24,125 nucleotides of DNA. It comes from Acidiferrobacteraceae bacterium (GTDB lineage Bacteria; Pseudomonadota; Gammaproteobacteria; Arenicellales; UBA868). The position numbers were made by a program, and so were the translations under genes. Below, piece by piece: positions 1 through 7,601 of the stretch; within the stretch, counting starts at the first letter, position 1; each line of letters starts with the position of its first letter. The stretch lies in assembly GCA_002721105.1 (NCBI GenBank), contig PBJL01000014.1:1-24125 (forward strand). The letters are read 5' to 3'. The notes under the pieces were generated by a model. That model was not told where the DNA came from. It did not search any database and worked only from the letters and a program-made list of their open reading frames with translations.

Positions 1-90
1 CCATCACCAAGAAAAAGGCAGCTAAGAAGTCCATCACCAAGAAAAAGGCAGCTAAGAAGTCCATCACCAAGAAAAAGGCAGCTAAGAAGC
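1..90 (+). repeat. 30-base direct tandem repeat, three copies
   Basis: Units at 1-30, 31-60 and 61-90 are identical except that the last base of the third is C instead of T. A fourth, diverged copy starts at 91 and shares only its first few bases. The unit is ten codons long, so copy-number change keeps the reading frame of the lysine-rich protein. The array probably continues upstream of the window. Confidence 0.95.
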
Positions 91-146
91 CCATCATGAA
101 GAAAACACGGAAAAAGAGTTCAACAAAAAGAGCGAAGAAACGCTAA
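1..146 (+). CDS. Lysine-rich C-terminal tail of a truncated protein (PhaF/histone H1-like)
   Basis: The reading frame is open from the window edge (first full codon at 3) to TAA at 144-146, so only the last 47 complete residues are seen. They are 22 Lys and 3 Arg, arranged as a ten-residue unit S-I-T-K-K-K-A-A-K-K repeated three times (the first copy lacks its Ser in full), then a diverged basic tail ending in R-A-K-K-R. Such tails occur in AlgP/histone H1-like DNA-binding proteins and in the phasin PhaF, whose lysine/alanine-rich C-terminus binds DNA. In Pseudomonas the phaI/phaF genes lie a few genes from ubiE, which makes a PhaF-like phasin the best guess here, but the diagnostic N-terminal domain is outside the window. 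That it is a basic tail is seen directly; the family is inference. Confidence 0.6.
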   Translation, partial: ITKKKAAKKSITKKKAAKKSITKKKAAKKPIMKKTRKKSSTKRAKKR

Positions 147-201
147 GGAAGCATAGCGACCAAAACAAATAACACGATGTTGGAGTCAATGCAAAAACGA
201 A

Positions 202-960
202 ATGGTGGAACAAAAGAATAACAAAAGGTCTCATTTTGGCTTCAGAGAGGTTTCCGAGCCAACAAAAACAGAGTTAGTAAAAAATGTTTTTAATTCAGTC
301 GTTGATCAGTATGATTTCATGAATGATTTGATGTCATTTGGGCTACATAGAATTTGGAAGAATTTTGCGATAATGCACAGTGGTGTAAAAAAGGGGCATA
401 AAGTTCTAGATGTAGCAGCGGGAAGTGGAGACTTAACTCAACGCTTGATAGAGCGCGTTGGGGAAGAGGGAAGAGTTGTTTCGGTCGATATTAGTCAACC
501 AATGTTGAGCAAAGGCATTCGCCAAATGATCGATAAAGGATATATAAAAAATGTTGATTACACTTTGTGTAACGCAGAATCGTTGCCGTTCCAGGACCAA
601 CACTTTGATTGCGTCAGTATAAGTTTTGGGTTGAGGAACATTACTCGTATTTCCTCTTCTCTTCGCTCGATGTTTCGAGTCCTAAGGCCAGGCGGCAAGA
701 TTCTTATTCTGGAATTTTCTGAACCATCATCTAAAACGTTGAAACGAATTTATGATCAGTATTCCTTTTCGGTTATACCTAGACTCGGTCGAGCAGTTAC
801 CGGTGACGAAGAAAGCTATCGTTATCTTGTTGAATCAATCCGGCGACACCCTAACCAAGATAAACTAAAGAATATGATGAAAGATGTTGGTTTTGAGGAT
901 GTAGGCTACATAAATCTAACAGGCGGAATTGTTTCTATTCATTTTGGTTTTCGCTACTGA
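202..960 (+). CDS. ubiE: Ubiquinone biosynthesis C-methyltransferase UbiE
   Basis: SAM-dependent class I methyltransferase that adds the C-methyl group to the benzoquinol ring in ubiquinone synthesis (also the menaquinone step where that pathway exists). Its 252 residues match E. coli UbiE (251) almost end to end: the N-terminal HFGF segment, the Y-D-x-M-N-D-L-M-S-F-G block near 37-47, SAM motif I L-D-V-A-A-G-S-G-D-L at 69-78, the S-F-G-L-R-N-I block and P-G-G at the motif III loop. The start at ATG 202 gives an N-terminus beginning M-V as in E. coli. A GGAG at 182-185 lies 16 bases upstream of it, but only 3 bases before an out-of-frame ATG at 189 that opens an 11-codon overlapping frame. 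First gene of ubiE-ubiJ-ubiB, which supports a ubiquinone role over a menaquinone-only one. Confidence 0.97.
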   Translation: MVEQKNNKRSHFGFREVSEPTKTELVKNVFNSVVDQYDFMNDLMSFGLHRIWKNFAIMHSGVKKGHKVLDVAAGSGDLTQRLIERVGEEGRVVSVDISQPMLSKGIRQMIDKGYIKNVDYTLCNAESLPFQDQHFDCVSISFGLRNITRISSSLRSMFRVLRPGGKILILEFSEPSSKTLKRIYDQYSFSVIPRLGRAVTGDEESYRYLVESIRRHPNQDKLKNMMKDVGFEDVGYINLTGGIVSIHFGFRY

Positions 961-976
961 TTACTTTTATGGGTTC

Positions 977-1603
977 ATGAGAAACAAAACATATTTTCTG
1001 TCTTTTTTCCCAAAACCTATCGATTTCTTTAGCGAATTCGTTATTAATCAGTTGCTATGTACGGATCCAGACATTGCTGCAAAACTTACTCCTCTTGATG
1101 GCGGCCTCCTAAGATTAGAATTTAAAGGTGAGCTACTTTTTTTTCTTAGAGTGCAGAACGGTCAAGTGAGAATACTGCCCGATGCTGCCGGTCCTACTGA
1201 TGCAATAGTAAGGATGAACGCTTTTGTTTTTCATAAACCAAAGGTTGTTTTAGGGCCGACATTTTTGCCCAGGCTAGTAGAAGGTATTGATGGAGAGGCC
1301 AATATGGTGATTGAAGTACAGCGGTTTCTGTCTAATTTTCAGCCAGATTGGGAAGAGGGGTTGTCAAAAGTTGTTGGCGATGGTCTTGCGTACAATATTT
1401 GTCGGGGAGCAAATATGACCAAAGATTGGCAAGATGCCGCTAGATTAAGGCTAATAAAAAATATTTCGGATTATTTTAAGCATGAAAACACCTTGCTTCC
1501 GACACGGAGGCAGACTGAAAAGCATTTCTCTAAGGTAAATCAGCTTTCGGAAGACGTTTCAAAGCTAGAACTGCGATTACTCTCACTGAATTATTGGCAA
1601 TAG
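977..1603 (+). CDS. ubiJ: Ubiquinone biosynthesis accessory factor UbiJ (SCP2 domain)
   Basis: Non-catalytic lipid-binding partner of the cytosolic Ubi complex, which is thought with UbiK to present the polyprenyl intermediates to the ring-modifying enzymes. Sequence conservation is low, as is usual for this family. The assignment rests on its place between ubiE and ubiB, the length (208 residues; E. coli 201), an SCP2-like body (about 20-115, with a G-x-L-L-F-F-L strand pattern and an I-D-G-E-A-N segment) and a C-terminal helical stretch with leucines suited to a coiled coil. The chosen start, ATG 977, leaves 16 bases after the ubiE stop; an in-frame ATG at 929 would add 16 hydrophobic residues and overlap ubiE by 32 bases, which I judge less likely. 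Confidence 0.85.
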   Translation: MRNKTYFLSFFPKPIDFFSEFVINQLLCTDPDIAAKLTPLDGGLLRLEFKGELLFFLRVQNGQVRILPDAAGPTDAIVRMNAFVFHKPKVVLGPTFLPRLVEGIDGEANMVIEVQRFLSNFQPDWEEGLSKVVGDGLAYNICRGANMTKDWQDAARLRLIKNISDYFKHENTLLPTRRQTEKHFSKVNQLSEDVSKLELRLLSLNYWQ

Positions 1604-1612
1604 GCATTGTCA

Positions 1613-3277
1613 ATGCTTAAAGTCTTAATTAATATTCCTCGGTTGATTCGCATTGTTCGTGTTTTTTTAAAATATGATCTCGGTGAATTCGTGCCGATAA
1701 AAATGTTATATGGTTTCGCACGCGTCATATTTGTTACCAGAATTATTTTCCCCAAAGCAAAAGATAGCCCTAGTAAAAGTTATAGATTGCGCAAGGCTCT
1801 CGAAGATCTCGGACCGGTATTTGTAAAATTTGGCCAAATGCTATCAACACGACCTGATTTAATTTCAGATGATCTAGCGACTGAGTTAACTAAACTACAA
1901 GACGATGTGCCTCCATTTTCGGGGAAACTTGCAAAAGATCTAATCGAGCAGGCATACGGAAAACCACTTGATAAGCATTTTTCTGTTTTTGAGAGTGATC
2001 CAGTTGCATCCGCATCTGTTGCACAAGTTCATCGGGCACGACTTCATGATGGAACTGTAGTAATAGTTAAGGTGCTTCGTCCCGCTGTTGAAGAAGTAAT
2101 CAATAGAGACATCCAGTTACTTTATTTTCTAGCGTGTTTTGCTGAAAGATACTTTTCAGAAGCACGACGACTTCGAGCAATAGAATTAGTTAATGAGTAC
2201 AAGAAAACAATTAATGACGAACTTGATCTAATGCGGGAAGCTTCTAACGCTTCAAAATTAAGAAGTAATTTTGCGGATTCGGAGATCATTTATGTTCCAA
2301 AAGTATATTGGGAGCATACTCGAAGCAATGTGATGGTAATGGAGGAAGTTACTGGTATACCAATTCGAGATATTGATGCTATACAAGAAGCGGGAGTTGA
2401 TTTACGCAGATTGGCTCATAATGGTGTGGAGATTTTTTTTACACAAGCTTTTAGAGATGGATTTTTCCATGCGGACATGCATCCTGGTAATATTTTTGTT
2501 GGTTTAGATGGTCAATATAAGGCAGTGGATTTTGGAATTATGGGCACGTTGGGTGATGAGGACAAACTGTATCTCGCAGAAAATTTTCTAGCCTTTTTTA
2601 ATAGAGATTATCGCAGGGTTGCTGAAGCACATATTCGGGCAGGCTGGGTTCCACCTGATACACGCGTAGATGAATTTGAAGCGGCAATTCGTGCAGTTTG
2701 TGAGCCAATTTTCGCGAAACCTATAAGTGAAATATCTTTTGCGAGATTAGTGGTGCGACTATTTCAAACAGCAAGGCGATTTAATATGCCAATACAACCG
2801 CAATTAGTTTTGTTGCAAAAAACACTATTTAATATTGAGGGTTTAGGTCGGCAGTTATATCCAGGGTTAGATCTTTGGGAGACTGCTAAGCCCTATCTCG
2901 AGCGATGGGTCAAAGACCAAATTGGACCAGCAGCTATATTAAAAGATTTGCGGCAGGAGTTACCTCGACTAGCCCCGATGATTCCAAAATTGTCAACTAT
3001 AGGCTCAGAGCTACTGAGGGAAACAAAGGAGGCCCGGCAGGCTAGCGTTTCGCATCGTGAAGAAGTCTATTCATTAAGATCAGAGATAAGATTTCGAAGG
3101 CTTAAATTAAGGATAATAATGTTAGGTTTTGTAATCCTTCTGATTGGATTAATGGGGCTGGCAATAGGTGGAATGGAGGATGTTAGTCAGATACCATCTT
3201 GGGCATTTGCAGTTTCCCTCATGCTGAGCGGACTAGCGGTTATGGTGCTCGGTGTGACTAGAACTTACAAACAATGA
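1613..3277 (+). CDS. ubiB: Atypical kinase/ATPase UbiB
   Basis: Member of the ABC1/ADCK/UbiB protein-kinase-like family, required for ubiquinone synthesis and thought to use ATP hydrolysis to extract or present lipid intermediates. The 554 residues contain the family KxGQ motif (KFGQ at 72-75, followed by MLSTRPDL), the alanine-rich A-S-A-S-V-A-Q-V-H nucleotide loop, the invariant lysine in V-I-V-K-V-L-R-P, a catalytic-loop H-A-D-M-H-P-G-N, and D-F-G for metal binding (E. coli has D-C-G here). Two hydrophobic segments near 500-520 and 531-549 form the usual C-terminal membrane anchor. ATG 1613 is chosen with AGG at 1602-1604 as a weak ribosome site; TTG 1607 is the alternative. It begins just after ubiJ (stop at 1601-1603) and is surely cotranscribed with it. 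Confidence 0.96.
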   Translation: MLKVLINIPRLIRIVRVFLKYDLGEFVPIKMLYGFARVIFVTRIIFPKAKDSPSKSYRLRKALEDLGPVFVKFGQMLSTRPDLISDDLATELTKLQDDVPPFSGKLAKDLIEQAYGKPLDKHFSVFESDPVASASVAQVHRARLHDGTVVIVKVLRPAVEEVINRDIQLLYFLACFAERYFSEARRLRAIELVNEYKKTINDELDLMREASNASKLRSNFADSEIIYVPKVYWEHTRSNVMVMEEVTGIPIRDIDAIQEAGVDLRRLAHNGVEIFFTQAFRDGFFHADMHPGNIFVGLDGQYKAVDFGIMGTLGDEDKLYLAENFLAFFNRDYRRVAEAHIRAGWVPPDTRVDEFEAAIRAVCEPIFAKPISEISFARLVVRLFQTARRFNMPIQPQLVLLQKTLFNIEGLGRQLYPGLDLWETAKPYLERWVKDQIGPAAILKDLRQELPRLAPMIPKLSTIGSELLRETKEARQASVSHREEVYSLRSEIRFRRLKLRIIMLGFVILLIGLMGLAIGGMEDVSQIPSWAFAVSLMLSGLAVMVLGVTRTYKQ

Positions 3278-3334
3278 GCCAATTAAGAAAATAGGCAATA
3301 ATATCAATAGTATATTAATTCCTTATTAAATTAC

Positions 3335-3362
3335 TTGGTTTTTTCTGTCAAATCTTTATAAT
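3335..3362 (+). promoter_or_regulatory. Candidate sigma-70 promoter for iscR-suf
   Basis: A perfect -10 hexamer TATAAT lies at 3357-3362, with a weak -35 TTGGTT at 3335-3340 (16-base spacer, 3 of 6 consensus). It sits in the 144-base, very AT-rich interval between ubiB and iscR. CCGACT immediately after the -10 resembles the left half of an IscR type 1 site, but I do not see a matching right half, so autoregulation by IscR is plausible rather than shown. No clear terminator for the ubi operon is visible in the same interval. Confidence 0.5.
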
Positions 3363-3421
3363 CCGACTTTGTTTTGAATAAGCAGGTTTTTTAGGCTTGC
3401 CAACTAAGGGGGATGAATCAT

Positions 3422-3934
3422 ATGCGACTTACGACCAAAGGTAGATATGCAGTGACAGCTATGCTTGATTTGGCCCTACATGAGGGCTCAAAGCCGGTGA
3501 CACTGAAGGATATAGCGATCAAACAAGAAATATCGTTGTCTTATTTGGAGCAATTATTTGTAAATTTGCGGCAGAGTGGTTTAGTGCGTGGCGCTAGAGG
3601 ACCAGGCGGTGGTTACAGGTTGACTGGGAACCCAAAAGATGTGTCTATAGCCCGGATTATTTCCGCCGTTGATGAAAATTCTGACTTAACTCGTTGCGGG
3701 GGTAGATCGGATTGCCACCAAGGAGAAGAATGCTTAACCCATGAGCTTTGGGTCGAATTGAGTGAAAAAATCTACCAGTTTTTGAATGATATTAGTCTTC
3801 TGGATCTAATTGAGCGACCACGCGTGAGAGCAGTGGCTCAAAGACAGGATGGAAAACGTGGGTTTATCGGAAGCCAAAACGTCGCGATTCAAAAAGTTTC
3901 ATTTCCGGAGACGTCAGTGAGTGGGGCGAATTGA
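3422..3934 (+). CDS. iscR: Fe-S cluster-sensing transcription regulator IscR
   Basis: Rrf2-family winged-helix regulator that carries a [2Fe-2S] cluster and adjusts Fe-S assembly genes to cluster demand. All known ligands are present at the same numbers as in E. coli: Cys92, Cys98, Cys104 and His107. Glu43, which governs DNA-site selectivity in E. coli, is also kept, in S-L-S-Y-L-E-Q-L-F. The helix-turn-helix and G-P-G-G-G-Y wing are intact. The start is decided by AAGGGGG at 3406-3412, which directly abuts the first in-frame ATG (3413) but lies 9 bases before ATG 3422; the latter gives the canonical M-R-L-T-x-K-G-R-Y-A-V-T N-terminus. The protein is 170 residues (E. coli 162) with a variable tail. 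It heads the suf operon; no isc genes are in the window, so SUF may be its main target. Confidence 0.96.
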   Translation: MRLTTKGRYAVTAMLDLALHEGSKPVTLKDIAIKQEISLSYLEQLFVNLRQSGLVRGARGPGGGYRLTGNPKDVSIARIISAVDENSDLTRCGGRSDCHQGEECLTHELWVELSEKIYQFLNDISLLDLIERPRVRAVAQRQDGKRGFIGSQNVAIQKVSFPETSVSGAN

Positions 3935-3965
3935 ATTGTTAATTACGATAGGTGATTATTTTTAA

Positions 3966-5414
3966 ATGAATTCTTTAGATGCAGAACTAGATAGTGTAAT
4001 AGGGGGCGAGTACAAAGCAGGTTTTGTAACAGATATAGAATCTGATACTTTACCACCTGGATTGGATGAAGGTGTAATCAGCACTTTATCTCGCAAGAAA
4101 AGTGAACCTTCCTTTATGCTCGATTGGCGATTAAATGCCTTTAAACGTTGGGGTAAGATGACTGCCCCAAAGTGGGCGCATGTTGCTCACTCACCTATTG
4201 ATTTTCAGGCTATCAGTTATTATTCTGCACCGCAAAAAAAGGGCGATGGACCAAAAAGCCTGGAGGAAGTTGATCCTAAAATTCTAGAAACATATGATAA
4301 GTTAGGTATTCCGCTTGAAGAGCAAAAAATGCTATCTGGCGTAGCGGTTGATGCAGTGTTTGACAGTGTGTCAGTGGCTACAACGTTTAAGAAAGAACTT
4401 GCTGAAGCGGGCATCATCTTTTGTCCGTTTTCGGAAGCATTAACAAAATACCCAGGACTTGTGCGCAAGTATTTAGGCACGGTTGTTCCACCTAGTGACA
4501 ATTTTTATGCCGCTCTCAATTCAGCTGTGTTTTCAGACGGCTCTTTTGTATATGTGCCAAAAGGGGTGAGATGCCCTATGGAGTTGTCAACTTATTTTCG
4601 TATCAATGCTCTTAATACAGGCCAATTCGAAAGAACTTTAATTATTGCTGACGAAGATAGCTATGTTAGTTATCTTGAGGGCTGTACTGCACCTATGCGA
4701 GATGAAAATCAATTGCACGCAGCGGTTGTAGAGTTAGTTGCCCTGAAAGGAGCCGAAATTAAGTATTCGACAGTACAGAACTGGTATCCTGGAGATGCAG
4801 AGGGTCGCGGGGGTATCTACAACTTCGTTACTAAGCGTGGCGCGTGTCGCGGAGATGATGCAAAAATATCATGGACGCAAGTGGAAACTGGTTCAGCAAT
4901 CACATGGAAGTATCCTAGTGTGCTTTTAGAAGGTGATCGGTCGGTGGGAGAATTTTATTCTGTAGCGCTAACTAATAATAGACAACAAGCCGATACAGGA
5001 ACAAAAATGGTTCACATCGGGAACGACACTTCTAGCACAATTATTTCGAAAGGGATCTCCGCTGGTTTTGGTCAAAATGCTTATAGAGGATTAGTCAAAG
5101 TGGTTAAAGGTGCCGAAAATGCCCGTAATTTTTCCCAATGCGACTCATTGCTCATGGGTGATAAATGTGGTGCACACACCTTTCCTTATTTAGAAGTTAA
5201 AAATCCAACTGCCAAAGTTGAGCATGAGGCAACAACTTCAAGAATAGGAGAAGACCAACTGTTTTATTGCCGCCAAAGGGGATTATCAGATGAAGATGCG
5301 ATCTCCTTAATAGTCAATGGTTTTTGCAAGGCTGTATTTAAGGAACTTCCTATGGAGTTTGCGGTAGAAGCGCAGAAGCTACTCTCTATTAGTTTAGAAG
5401 GATCAGTTGGCTAA
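3966..5414 (+). CDS. sufB: Fe-S cluster assembly scaffold subunit SufB
   Basis: Core subunit of the SufBC2D scaffold that receives persulfide sulfur and assembles the nascent cluster in the cytosol. At 482 residues it is close to E. coli SufB (495) and covers the family end to end, finishing in the typical [13 protein letters not shown] block. By comparison with the family, functional candidates are Cys240 in E-G-C-T-A-P (E. coli Cys254), Cys392 in S-Q-C-D-S-L-L (E. coli Cys405 region) and His420/Glu421 in the conserved E-H-E-A-T-T-S. AGGTGA about 10 bases before the ATG can serve as ribosome site. It lies 31 bases after iscR. A 78-base spacer separates it from sufC, longer than any other internal gap of the operon. 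Confidence 0.97.
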   Translation: MNSLDAELDSVIGGEYKAGFVTDIESDTLPPGLDEGVISTLSRKKSEPSFMLDWRLNAFKRWGKMTAPKWAHVAHSPIDFQAISYYSAPQKKGDGPKSLEEVDPKILETYDKLGIPLEEQKMLSGVAVDAVFDSVSVATTFKKELAEAGIIFCPFSEALTKYPGLVRKYLGTVVPPSDNFYAALNSAVFSDGSFVYVPKGVRCPMELSTYFRINALNTGQFERTLIIADEDSYVSYLEGCTAPMRDENQLHAAVVELVALKGAEIKYSTVQNWYPGDAEGRGGIYNFVTKRGACRGDDAKISWTQVETGSAITWKYPSVLLEGDRSVGEFYSVALTNNRQQADTGTKMVHIGNDTSSTIISKGISAGFGQNAYRGLVKVVKGAENARNFSQCDSLLMGDKCGAHTFPYLEVKNPTAKVEHEATTSRIGEDQLFYCRQRGLSDEDAISLIVNGFCKAVFKELPMEFAVEAQKLLSISLEGSVG

Positions 5415-5492
5415 TTTTCCGTTAGGTAGTAAGTTACTTGATGTAGCAACGATAAATTAAGCACGATTTGTGCAAAATAGGGGAACTAAAAT

Positions 5493-6266
5493 ATGTTGAT
5501 GATTTCGAATCTTACCGTTGAAGTTGACGGAAAAATGATTCTTAATGGCCTTGATCTGGAAGTAAAATCAGGTGAGGTACATGCAATTATGGGGCCGAAT
5601 GGATCGGGTAAAAGTACTTTAGCGAATGTAATCGCAGGTCGGGACGGTTATAAGATTGTTGAAGGATCGATCCACTATCACCAACATGATTTGCTAGAGC
5701 TATCCGCGGAAGAAAGAGCGCGCCGAGGGCTATTTTTGGCGTTTCAGTACCCTGTTGAAATTCCCGGTGTAGCTAATGTTTATTTTTTGAAAGAAGCTTT
5801 AAATTCTATTCGCCTTGCAAGAGGAGAGGAAGAACTGGATGCGATAGATTTTCTGAAATTAGCCAAAACAAAATTGGGCTTGCTTGAGATGAAAGAAGAG
5901 TTTCTTTACCGTTCAGTGAATGAAGGATTTTCCGGCGGAGAGAAAAAAAGAAATGAGGTGTTCCAGATGGCGATGCTCGAGCCAACTCTTGCACTTTTAG
6001 ATGAAACTGATTCCGGTCTTGATATTGATGCATTAAAAGTCGTAGCCAATGGAGTTAATTCTCTAAGGAACTCTAGTCGCAGCTTTGTTTTGGTAACTCA
6101 TTACCAACGACTACTTGAATATGTTATTCCAGATCAAGTGCATGTTTTGGCTGGTGGTAAAGTTATCAGATCGGGGGGGCATTCCCTTGCAATCGAGCTT
6201 GAGGAGAGAGGTTATGGGTGGATTGAAAGCCACACAAGTGACGCTAACTTGGCCAAGGTAGGTTAG
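5493..6266 (+). CDS. sufC: Fe-S cluster assembly ATPase SufC
   Basis: ABC-type ATPase of the SufBC2D complex; ATP binding drives dimerisation and rearrangement of SufB-SufD so that the cluster can form. Walker A G-P-N-G-S-G-K-S lies at 34-41, the Q-loop in A-F-Q-Y-P-V-E-I-P-G-V, the signature as F-S-G-G-E-K-K-R-N, Walker B as L-A-L-L-D-E-T-D-S-G-L-D, and the H-loop as T-H-Y-Q-R. The 257 residues compare with 248 in E. coli; the extra ones are at the C-terminus. There are no membrane segments, as expected for a soluble ABC ATPase. It has its own strong ribosome site, AGGGGAA at 5479-5485, 7 bases before ATG 5493, which may compensate for the long gap after sufB. Confidence 0.97.
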   Translation: MLMISNLTVEVDGKMILNGLDLEVKSGEVHAIMGPNGSGKSTLANVIAGRDGYKIVEGSIHYHQHDLLELSAEERARRGLFLAFQYPVEIPGVANVYFLKEALNSIRLARGEEELDAIDFLKLAKTKLGLLEMKEEFLYRSVNEGFSGGEKKRNEVFQMAMLEPTLALLDETDSGLDIDALKVVANGVNSLRNSSRSFVLVTHYQRLLEYVIPDQVHVLAGGKVIRSGGHSLAIELEERGYGWIESHTSDANLAKVG

Positions 6267-6269
6267 CGT

Positions 6270-7601
6270 ATGATAGGTAGCGGCGGTGGATCTGGGGATT
6301 ATCTAGCAATGTATGATTCGGTTGCGCCTGCACTCCCAGCTATTGGTACCAATTGGCTCGATGCTCATCGTCGTGAAGCATTGAATCAATTTGGGCAAAT
6401 GGGCTTACCGAAAACCAAAGATGAACATTGGAAATACACCGATGTACGGTCTATTTCTCGAAAATCGTTTAGACCTCAAATGACCGAATCTCAATTCGAT
6501 GAGTCAGTGATAAATGATTTAATAATTCCGGAAACTGAGTCCCATTTATTAGTGTTTTTAGATGGACGTTGGATTCCGAAGATTTCACGATGTAATGATT
6601 TGCCAAAGGGAGTGCTAGTTCGTGGTCTCGCCGAAACATTGGACCATAGTCCGCAAAGAATCAAAGATAAATTGGGTAAAGCGCTCCGACAACCTACTCA
6701 TGGATTTAATGCAATCAATTCTGCGTTCGTATTCGATGGGGCTTTCATAGAAATTGATCCGGATGTTAAATTGGATAAGCCAATAGAATGTTTTTATATC
6801 TCTTCTTCTCGCGAAGATTTATTAGTTTTACCAAGAAACTTGATCTGGCTGCATACTGGAAGCGATGCGACATTAATCGAGCGATATTCTTCATCGGTAG
6901 CAACTCCTTGTTTAACTAGCGCTGTGTCAGAAGTAGTAATTGAAGACAAAGCGAAACTTAATCTGGTTAAGTTCCAGGATGAAAGTCTAAAGAGCTTCCA
7001 TATTGGTGGACTGTTCTTTGAGGTAGGACGAGAAGCTTCTCTCGAGACAACGACTATCACATTTGGTGGAGCTTTGGTTCGTAATGACTTAAACGTTAAC
7101 TTAAATGGAACAGGTTCCGAGGTGAGTCTCAATGGTTTGTATGTAGGTGATAAGGTTCAGCATATTGATAGTAATATCAGAGTGTCCCACAACGCACCCG
7201 ATACTAGTAGCCATCAAGTTTATAGGGGAATACTTGATGGTAGTTCGAGAGGTGTATTTCGTGGGCATATTGAGGTTAAGTCCAACGCACAGCAGACAAA
7301 CGCGGTACAAGAAAACCATAATTTAATGTTGTCAAGACAAGCAGAAGCTGACAGCATGCCACAGCTTGAAATTTATGCAGATGATGTTAGATGCGCACAT
7401 GGTGCAACCATAGGTCAGTTAGACGACGACTCAATGTTTTATTTGCAATCGCGTGGTATACAAAAATTAGACGCTAAAAAAATTCTAACCCATGCTTTTG
7501 CAAAGGAAGTCTTAAATAAATTGGAGCCAACATCGTGTCGGGAATATCTTAACAACCGACTCGAAGAAGTCCTGACAGGAAAAAATGAATTTCTCAAGTG
7601 A
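6270..7601 (+). CDS. sufD: Fe-S cluster assembly scaffold subunit SufD
   Basis: SufB paralogue that completes the SufBC2D scaffold and is needed for iron acquisition in E. coli. The 443 residues show the E-H-W-K-Y-T segment near 52-57 typical of the N-terminal domain, the right-handed beta-helix core, and the conserved Q-L-E-I-Y-A-D-D-V-R-C-A-H-G-A-T block with Cys375 and His377; the histidine corresponds to E. coli His360 at the SufB-SufD cluster site. ATG 6270 is 3 bases after the sufC stop, with AAGGTAGG about 7 bases upstream inside the sufC end, so translation is probably coupled. The glycine/serine-rich first 10 residues are not part of the family core, and ATG 6309 is an alternative start. 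Confidence 0.95.
   Translation: MIGSGGGSGDYLAMYDSVAPALPAIGTNWLDAHRREALNQFGQMGLPKTKDEHWKYTDVRSISRKSFRPQMTESQFDESVINDLIIPETESHLLVFLDGRWIPKISRCNDLPKGVLVRGLAETLDHSPQRIKDKLGKALRQPTHGFNAINSAFVFDGAFIEIDPDVKLDKPIECFYISSSREDLLVLPRNLIWLHTGSDATLIERYSSSVATPCLTSAVSEVVIEDKAKLNLVKFQDESLKSFHIGGLFFEVGREASLETTTITFGGALVRNDLNVNLNGTGSEVSLNGLYVGDKVQHIDSNIRVSHNAPDTSSHQVYRGILDGSSRGVFRGHIEVKSNAQQTNAVQENHNLMLSRQAEADSMPQLEIYADDVRCAHGATIGQLDDDSMFYLQSRGIQKLDAKKILTHAFAKEVLNKLEPTSCREYLNNRLEEVLTGKNEFLK

Noticed and set aside
1..90. CRISPR array
   Set aside because: The repeats are directly adjacent without spacers and lie in frame within a coding sequence.
929..976. Longer ubiJ start at ATG 929
   Set aside because: It would overlap ubiE by 32 bases and add a hydrophobic 16-residue leader unlike UbiJ proteins; ATG 977 fits family length.
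3361..3385. IscR type 1 binding site over the iscR promoter
   Set aside because: Only a left half resembling CCGACT is present; the right half of the palindrome is missing, so it is not called as a site.
4220..4501. Open frame on the minus strand inside sufB, and similar minus-strand frames elsewhere (e.g. 17577-17987, 22170-22523)
   Set aside because: Each lies antisense within a well-conserved gene, has no recognisable domain and is explained by the codon bias of the + strand gene.
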